36,293 bases of DNA from Aquihabitans sp. (GTDB lineage: Bacteria > Actinomycetota > Acidimicrobiia > Acidimicrobiales > Iamiaceae): NCBI GenBank assembly GCA_025353965.1, contig JANXNS010000224.1:1-36293 (forward strand), read 5' to 3'. The position numbers were made by a program, and so were the translations under genes. The notes beneath the pieces were generated by a model that was not told where the DNA came from, ran no database searches, and saw nothing but the letters and a program-made list of their open reading frames with translations. Numbering within the stretch: the first letter of the stretch is position 1; each line of letters opens with the position of its first letter. Shown here piece by piece: positions 33,001 through 36,293 of this stretch.

Positions 33001-33259
33001 CAGCACGAACGATGCTCGATGGAAACTGCGGATCGATGGGATTCCCATGGCCCACTCCGAGACCTATGGCTGGGCCAACCAGTTTGCCGTCACTCGAACA
33101 GGTGGAGCCGAGTTGGTGTACGTCACACCCTTGTCGCGGCACTTGGCGGCCGCCGGACAAGCGGCGCTTTGGGTCCTGGTGATCGTGGTCCGCCGCCGGG
33201 TTCGCAAAGCCGAGCGCCGCCCAACCCCCGTTGGGGCCGAGCCAGGAGAGGTCACCTGA
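30044..33259 (+). CDS. GT2 glycosyltransferase fused to a large membrane domain
   Basis: 1071 residues. Residues about 30-270 are a GT-A family 2 domain: VVAVMVTHDPGAWFEESLHS, LDHNPGYGAAANHA, the metal-binding CHDDIAVEP in place of the DxD, a FMVPGACTLVRADLFDELGG acceptor region and the catalytic LGEDLDLCWRA. From about residue 385 there are 12 or more hydrophobic segments, then a C-terminal soluble part (about 820-1040) and a final helix with a basic tail. Such GT2-membrane fusions are found in actinobacteria next to DUF5719 genes, as here (TGATG overlap at 33257-33261). It is probably an envelope glycan enzyme that couples transfer to membrane passage. GTG 30044 is chosen from the TACCCT box and the loss of homology upstream. 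Confidence 0.85.
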   Translation: MEPQPLEVGVPSEDPDEVLAEETPSVPALVPAVVAVMVTHDPGAWFEESLHSLAQTTYPDFSLLVVDTASETDPTERVHAVIASAHVHCLDHNPGYGAAANHARELVDGAAFYVFCHDDIAVEPDTIRSLVEEAFRSNAGIIGPKLVDWNDPRRLLQVGMGIDKTGVLSPVTERLELDQEQHDAVRDVFMVPGACTLVRADLFDELGGFDEGIDYLGEDLDLCWRAHAVGARVLIGPAARVRHLEALGDRRKVDDRRRQFARHRLRTMLVAYGPGHRLRVLPQAALFALVEAIYVVVSGHPEHARDILGAWPWNLRRIGSIRRQRRALNAVRRVSDSEVRDLQVRGSARLSSFVRGQFEHREDRVTSFARSSRDVAGAIRDGSRQLTGTFALILGLLLVISSRGLLLGGIPAIGELARFPASPATLGQAWWSGWQRGGLGGAGAQPTGYAIVSVAGYLFLGAMNVLRVVLIVGTIPVGAFGAWRLARPIGSARASVASFAVYLALPVPYNSLARGSWSGLLLYAVSPWVLLALGRASGSAPFGPGGSDDGGQTSVAPKRRPVSLILGLGLLLGLVSAFVPSVIVITAGVAVAFALGSILCFRVAGVARMLAIAVGSCLVAIALHVPWSLGLVSSGSVWENIVGVSSTAGGPLSLGRILRFESGPWGAPPLGWAFLLAGALPVIIGRSWRLEWAVRAWFVVLAGWALLWASQEGHLPFGLPAAEVVLAPVAAALALAAALGLAAFEIDLRAYRFGWRQALSVMAALGVILGALPLGSGLLDGRWRMPSADYAGSLDGLTSTSGRSAFRVLWIGAPDLLPAASWRYRDDVAYATTDRGSPTVLDRFNGPAPGKTALLADALHLAEDRRTNRLGHLLGPMGVRYLVLPAQLSPSSGADTAVEPLPESVTDTLAQQLDLQEIPVREGLIVYENTAWVSSRAVLPNREGDRTDFTDAVGDDLRRSRPALTQDEGAVGAVGEVPVKGDLLVASTNDARWKLRIDGIPMAHSETYGWANQFAVTRTGGAELVYVTPLSRHLAAAGQAALWVLVIVVRRRVRKAERRPTPVGAEPGEVT

Positions 33260-34827
33260 TGGCCCGCCACAGTGGGCGCCATAGTCGCCGGATCAAACGC
33301 TTTACCCCCCGGCGTTGGCTGCCCTTTGTTGTGCTCGTCTCCGTGGTAGCTGGCGGGGTCTTCGTCCAGCAACAACGTGACGACCCCAGTCCCGCGTCCC
33401 CGATCGTTTCCTCCGCCGCGGCCCGCCTGCCGGTTGCGGCAGAGTCGGGCGCACTCTCCACCGCTTGGTATTGCGCCGGGGGTACCTCCCGCGGGGACGG
33501 CGCCGCGGAACTTACGGTGGTGATTGCCAATGCCAGCGATCTGGGCACAACTGCCGAGGTCACCGCCGTGTCCGACGACGGGCGCCGTCGACGGTCCGCC
33601 CTCGCCGTGCCGGCTAATGGTCGGACTCGCGTGGTGGCTCATGACTTGATCGATGCCAGCTGGGTCGGGCTCACCATCGAGGTTCTTGGTGGACGGGCCA
33701 CCGTCGAACGAGAAGTGAGTGGGCCCTCCGGGATAGACGCCAGCCCTTGCTCAACCAATGCTGCTACCAGCTGGTTCGTTCCTTCAGGATCCACCGTACG
33801 GGAGGCCAAGTACTACCTCACCTTGTTCAACCCCTTTCCGGATCCAACGAGCGTCGACGTTACGTTCGCCACCGATGACGGAGCCAAGAACCCCCGTTCG
33901 CTGCGCGGCCTAGCCATTCCCGCCCGGTCACTGCGGGTGGTTGCGGTCGGCGACAGTCTCCCGGCCCGCAAGGAAATAGCGGCGAAGGTCATCGCCCGAA
34001 CAGGCCGCATCGTGGTCGACCGACTTCAGATCTACACCGGCAAGGGAGATGCCGTGCCGGCCGGAAGCGACGGTGTGGCCAGCCCCGCCCCGCAGGGCCT
34101 GGCATCTACCGCCGCCATTCCAGCGACGTCGGACCGTTGGGAATTTCCCGACGCCCAAAAGAACCCCGGGACCCGAAGCCAGCTCGCTGTCTTTAATCCC
34201 AGTCGACGTCTCGCTCGGGTCGACGTCTCGATTGTGTACGAGAACCCAAAACAACGCACTGAGGTGGAACCCATCCAGCTCGACGTCAGGGCAGGCGAGG
34301 AGAATGTCCTCGACCTAACCAACGTTGCCGCCATTGCCGACGGCGCCCCCTTCTCGATCGTCGTTCGCTCGATCGAGAAGGTGCCCGTGACCGCGGAGCA
34401 ACTCGTCTTCGGCGCCGTCCTAGCTGCCGCCGTCGCGGCTGAGGGGCCCCCAGTGGTTGCTGGCTTCACGGTTGTTCCGGGCAGCCCGGTTGCCGCGTCC
34501 TCCTGGTTTCTCGCCAGTCGAGGCCAGAGCAAGCTCCGCGATGCATCCGTTGTCGTGCTGAACCCAGGTCCAACTGCCGTCACGGTCAGGGTCGAATCGA
34601 TCGTGACGGGCCGCCGCTCAAAGGTGGCGGAGGCGACCGTGAGAATCCCGGCGGGGGACCGCCGGGTTCTTGATCTCTCAGGCGCACCGCTCAATCCAGC
34701 CCTCTTGATCTCGGCCAGTGGGCCCGTCGTGGTCGGGCACGCCATCGCGGTCACGAACGGGGACGGGATGAGCCAGTCTTTGGCTACCCCGTTACCGGAG
34801 ACGATCGTTGAACTTCCCAGAACCTGA
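33259..34827 (+). CDS. DUF5719-type exported protein
   Basis: 522 residues with a basic N terminus, one membrane/signal segment (RRWLPFVVLVSVVAGGVFV, about 19-37) and a long beta-rich extracytoplasmic region. The repeating pattern of short strands (LTVVIANASD, LTLFNPFPDPTSVDVTF, LAVFNPSRRLARVDVSI, VVVLNPGPTAVTVRVE) indicates about four tandem beta-sandwich repeats, as in DUF5719 proteins. Two Cys (in WYCAGG and SPCSTN) may form a disulfide. It starts by TGATG overlap with the GT2 fusion gene, whose function it likely serves on the outer face; the biochemical role is unknown. Confidence 0.82.
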   Translation: MARHSGRHSRRIKRFTPRRWLPFVVLVSVVAGGVFVQQQRDDPSPASPIVSSAAARLPVAAESGALSTAWYCAGGTSRGDGAAELTVVIANASDLGTTAEVTAVSDDGRRRRSALAVPANGRTRVVAHDLIDASWVGLTIEVLGGRATVEREVSGPSGIDASPCSTNAATSWFVPSGSTVREAKYYLTLFNPFPDPTSVDVTFATDDGAKNPRSLRGLAIPARSLRVVAVGDSLPARKEIAAKVIARTGRIVVDRLQIYTGKGDAVPAGSDGVASPAPQGLASTAAIPATSDRWEFPDAQKNPGTRSQLAVFNPSRRLARVDVSIVYENPKQRTEVEPIQLDVRAGEENVLDLTNVAAIADGAPFSIVVRSIEKVPVTAEQLVFGAVLAAAVAAEGPPVVAGFTVVPGSPVAASSWFLASRGQSKLRDASVVVLNPGPTAVTVRVESIVTGRRSKVAEATVRIPAGDRRVLDLSGAPLNPALLISASGPVVVGHAIAVTNGDGMSQSLATPLPETIVELPRT

Positions 34828-34838
34828 CAAAACCCGCC

Positions 34839-34869
34839 TTGAGGGAGTGGTGCCTCGCTGCGCCAGACT
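34839..34869 (+). promoter_or_regulatory. Promoter of the thioredoxin-like gene
   Basis: TTGAGG (34839-34844), 19 bases, CAGACT (34864-34869), then six bases to GTG 34876: a leaderless arrangement, with -35 spacing slightly long. Confidence 0.45.
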
Positions 34870-34875
34870 GTCGGG

Positions 34876-35322
34876 GTGGTCCAGGTCCTGATCGTGCTCG
34901 TACTCGGGGGTGCTGCCGCAGCTATTGCTGCGGTGCTGCGGCGGCGTGGTTCTGATGCACCTGAGCAAGGGGCCTCATGGGCGGTGCCCACCCAGCTGGA
35001 CCGGCAGGATTTTCACCGGCCCGACGCTCCTTGGCTGGTGACGGTGTTCTCGTCGGCTACCTGTCTGGCGTGCCAAGGCACTTGGGCCAAGGCTCAGCTC
35101 CTTGATTCCGAGGCGGTCGCTGTCCAAGAGGTGGACGCCATCGACGGCAAAGCTCTCCACGACCGTTATGGCGTGGAGGCCGTGCCCATGCTTCTGGTGG
35201 CCGACGCCGACGGGGTGGTCGTGCGCTCGTTCGTGGGCCAGCCCACGGCTACCGACCTCTGGGCCGCATTGGCCGAGCTTCGGGAGCCGGGGACGGTGCC
35301 GCCTTCCTGCACCGGAGACTGA
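34876..35322 (+). CDS. Membrane-anchored thioredoxin-like protein
   Basis: 148 residues: an N-terminal membrane helix (2-20), a linker, then a thioredoxin fold. The redox motif is CLAC (Cys63, Cys66) in TVFSSATCLACQGTW, and the cis-Pro loop reads YGVEAVPMLLV. The C-terminal helix follows VVRSFVGQPTATDLW. It probably exchanges disulfides near the outer or inner membrane face; orientation is uncertain as the helix is followed by RRR, which suggests an N-out start with the domain inside. The GTG start fits a CAGACT box 6 bases upstream. It ends ...SCTGD, three residues dictated by the palindrome shared with ftsH. Confidence 0.85.
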   Translation: MVQVLIVLVLGGAAAAIAAVLRRRGSDAPEQGASWAVPTQLDRQDFHRPDAPWLVTVFSSATCLACQGTWAKAQLLDSEAVAVQEVDAIDGKALHDRYGVEAVPMLLVADADGVVVRSFVGQPTATDLWAALAELREPGTVPPSCTGD

Positions 35323-35337
35323 GCTCAGTCTCCGGTG
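35310..35337. terminator. 28-base perfect palindrome joining the ends of the thioredoxin-like gene and ftsH
   Basis: The half site CACCGGAGACTGAG (35310-35323) is followed directly by its complement, with no spacer. Both stop codons (35320-35322 plus, 35325-35327 minus) lie in it, and both proteins end Thr-Gly-Asp. In RNA it folds to a strong stem on either strand; there is no T-tract. Confidence 0.7.
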
Positions 35338-36293
35338 GTTGCGGGAGCCTCGTGGTGCACCGTGGGTGCAGGGGCCCCAACGGCGAGATCTACCAAACGC
35401 CGGACCTCAGCACCGTCTAGCGTTTCGTGTTCGAGCAGGCCACGGGCTACCAGATCGAGCCCGTTTCGGTGCTCGATGAGGAGTTCCTCACACTGCTTCT
35501 CGCATGCCCTCAGGATTTTCTCGACCTCTTCGTCGATGACCCGAGCCGTTTCGTCTGAGTAGTCCCGGGCATTGCCCATGAGGTCTTCGCCGAGGAAGAC
35601 CTGGCCTTGCGAACCCCATGCCATGGGGCCGATGCGCTCGCTCATGCCCCATTCACGGACCATCTTGCGGGCCCGCTCCGTGGACACGACGAGGTCGTTG
35701 TTGGCACCGGTGGAGACCACGCCAAAGATGAGCTTCTCGGCGATTCGCCCACCCATGGCCACCACGATGGACGCATCGAGGTAGTCGCGGTTGTACGAGT
35801 GCTTGTCTTCTTGGGGAAGCTGCTGGGTGACGCCCAAGGCCATGCCCATGGGCAGGATCGTGACCTTATGGACGGGGTCTGCTTCGACTAGGACCGTTGC
35901 GCACACGGCATGGCCGGCCTCGTGGTAGGCGGTGAGCTCTTTTTCTTTTTCCGAGAGCGCCATGGATTCCCGGCGCTGGCCCATCAGCACACGGTCACGG
36001 GCGTACTCAAAGTCGTCACGGGTGATCATCTCGCCCCCGCGTCGGACGGCGTGGAGCGCTGCTTCGTTGACCAGGTTGGCCAATTCTGCACCGCTCATCC
36101 CGGGCGTACCTTGGGCTACGACACCCAGATCTACGTCGGGGCTGATGCGCTTGCTCTTGGCGTGAACCCGCAGGATGGCGAGCCGTTCCTCACGCTCGGG
36201 GAGCGGAACGACAACCTGGCGATCGAAGCGGCCCGGGCGAAGGAGAGCCGGATCGAGCACATCGGGTCGGTTGGTGGCGGCAATCATGACGAT
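35325..36293 (-). CDS. ftsH: ATP-dependent zinc metalloprotease FtsH, C-terminal part (5' end outside window)
   Basis: A membrane-bound AAA+ protease that degrades misfolded and regulatory membrane or cytosolic proteins. Visible from the AAA second region of homology: AATNRPDVLDPALLRPGRFDR, then the lid domain with GTPGMSGAELANLVNEAAL. The peptidase domain has the zinc motif HEAGH, the segment VTILPMGMALGVTQQLP and the third ligand Asp in TGANNDLVVSTERAR. The short C-terminal tail (about 20 residues, Ala/Pro/Thr-rich) ends TTGD. The Walker motifs and membrane part lie beyond the right window edge. It converges on the thioredoxin-like gene with two bases between stops. Confidence 0.97.
   Translation of the reverse strand: MVMIAATNRPDVLDPALLRPGRFDRQVVVPLPEREERLAILRVHAKSKRISPDVDLGVVAQGTPGMSGAELANLVNEAALHAVRRGGEMITRDDFEYARDRVLMGQRRESMALSEKEKELTAYHEAGHAVCATVLVEADPVHKVTILPMGMALGVTQQLPQEDKHSYNRDYLDASIVVAMGGRIAEKLIFGVVSTGANNDLVVSTERARKMVREWGMSERIGPMAWGSQGQVFLGEDLMGNARDYSDETARVIDEEVEKILRACEKQCEELLIEHRNGLDLVARGLLEHETLDGAEVRRLVDLAVGAPAPTVHHEAPATTGD

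Overview
The window reads as chromosomal DNA of a high-GC, Gram-positive-type actinobacterium. The evidence is an ImuA'/ImuB mutasome pair behind an actinobacterial-type LexA box, a flotillin/NfeD pair, a DUF5719 protein next to a GT2 membrane fusion, frequent GTG starts, and many genes whose -10 box lies about 6 nt before the start codon (leaderless mRNAs). The lipid enzymes, c-type cytochromes and ABC-exported polysaccharide genes would fit a member of Acidimicrobiia, but that placement is inference. Genes are packed very tightly: operons use ATGA, GTGA or TGATG overlaps, and convergent genes end within a few bases of each other. No stretch over 300 bases lacks a gene. I saw no rRNA, tRNA, CRISPR array, insertion sequence or prophage gene.

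Left part (1-16523), mixed housekeeping, lipid and redox genes: the 3' end of rnhB; a CarF/PEDS1-type plasmalogen desaturase; an acyl-CoA dehydrogenase with a palindromic operator; a small membrane protein coupled to a PI-PLC-like lipoprotein; an AI-2E family exporter; an Nfu N-domain protein coupled to a monoheme cytochrome c lipoprotein; imuA'-imuB under an SOS promoter; a three-domain fusion of YceI, cytochrome c and a PHM-like copper monooxygenase; flotillin and NfeD; an acyl-ACP desaturase with an operator inside its promoter; a Tat-exported PhoD phosphatase; and an Rmd-like nucleotide-sugar reductase.

Right part (15600-34827), a surface-glycan locus: five GT4 glycosyltransferases, a probable degenerate GT-B protein, a methyltransferase with an N-terminal coiled coil, a Wzm/Wzt ABC exporter whose ATPase carries a C-terminal glycan-binding-type domain, a polytopic GT-C-like protein, a 1071-residue GT2-membrane fusion, a DUF5719 protein and two small coiled-coil proteins. 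Together they suggest that a glycan (perhaps with deoxyhexose made through Rmd) is built in the cytoplasm, capped by methylation, recognised by Wzt and exported. The window closes with a membrane-anchored thioredoxin-like protein converging on the 3' part of ftsH.

The most interesting points are the YceI-cytochrome-monooxygenase fusion, the CarF-like enzyme, the capping/export logic of the glycan locus, the SOS-controlled leaderless imuA', and a recurring arrangement in which convergent gene pairs share a hairpin that covers or adjoins their stop codons.
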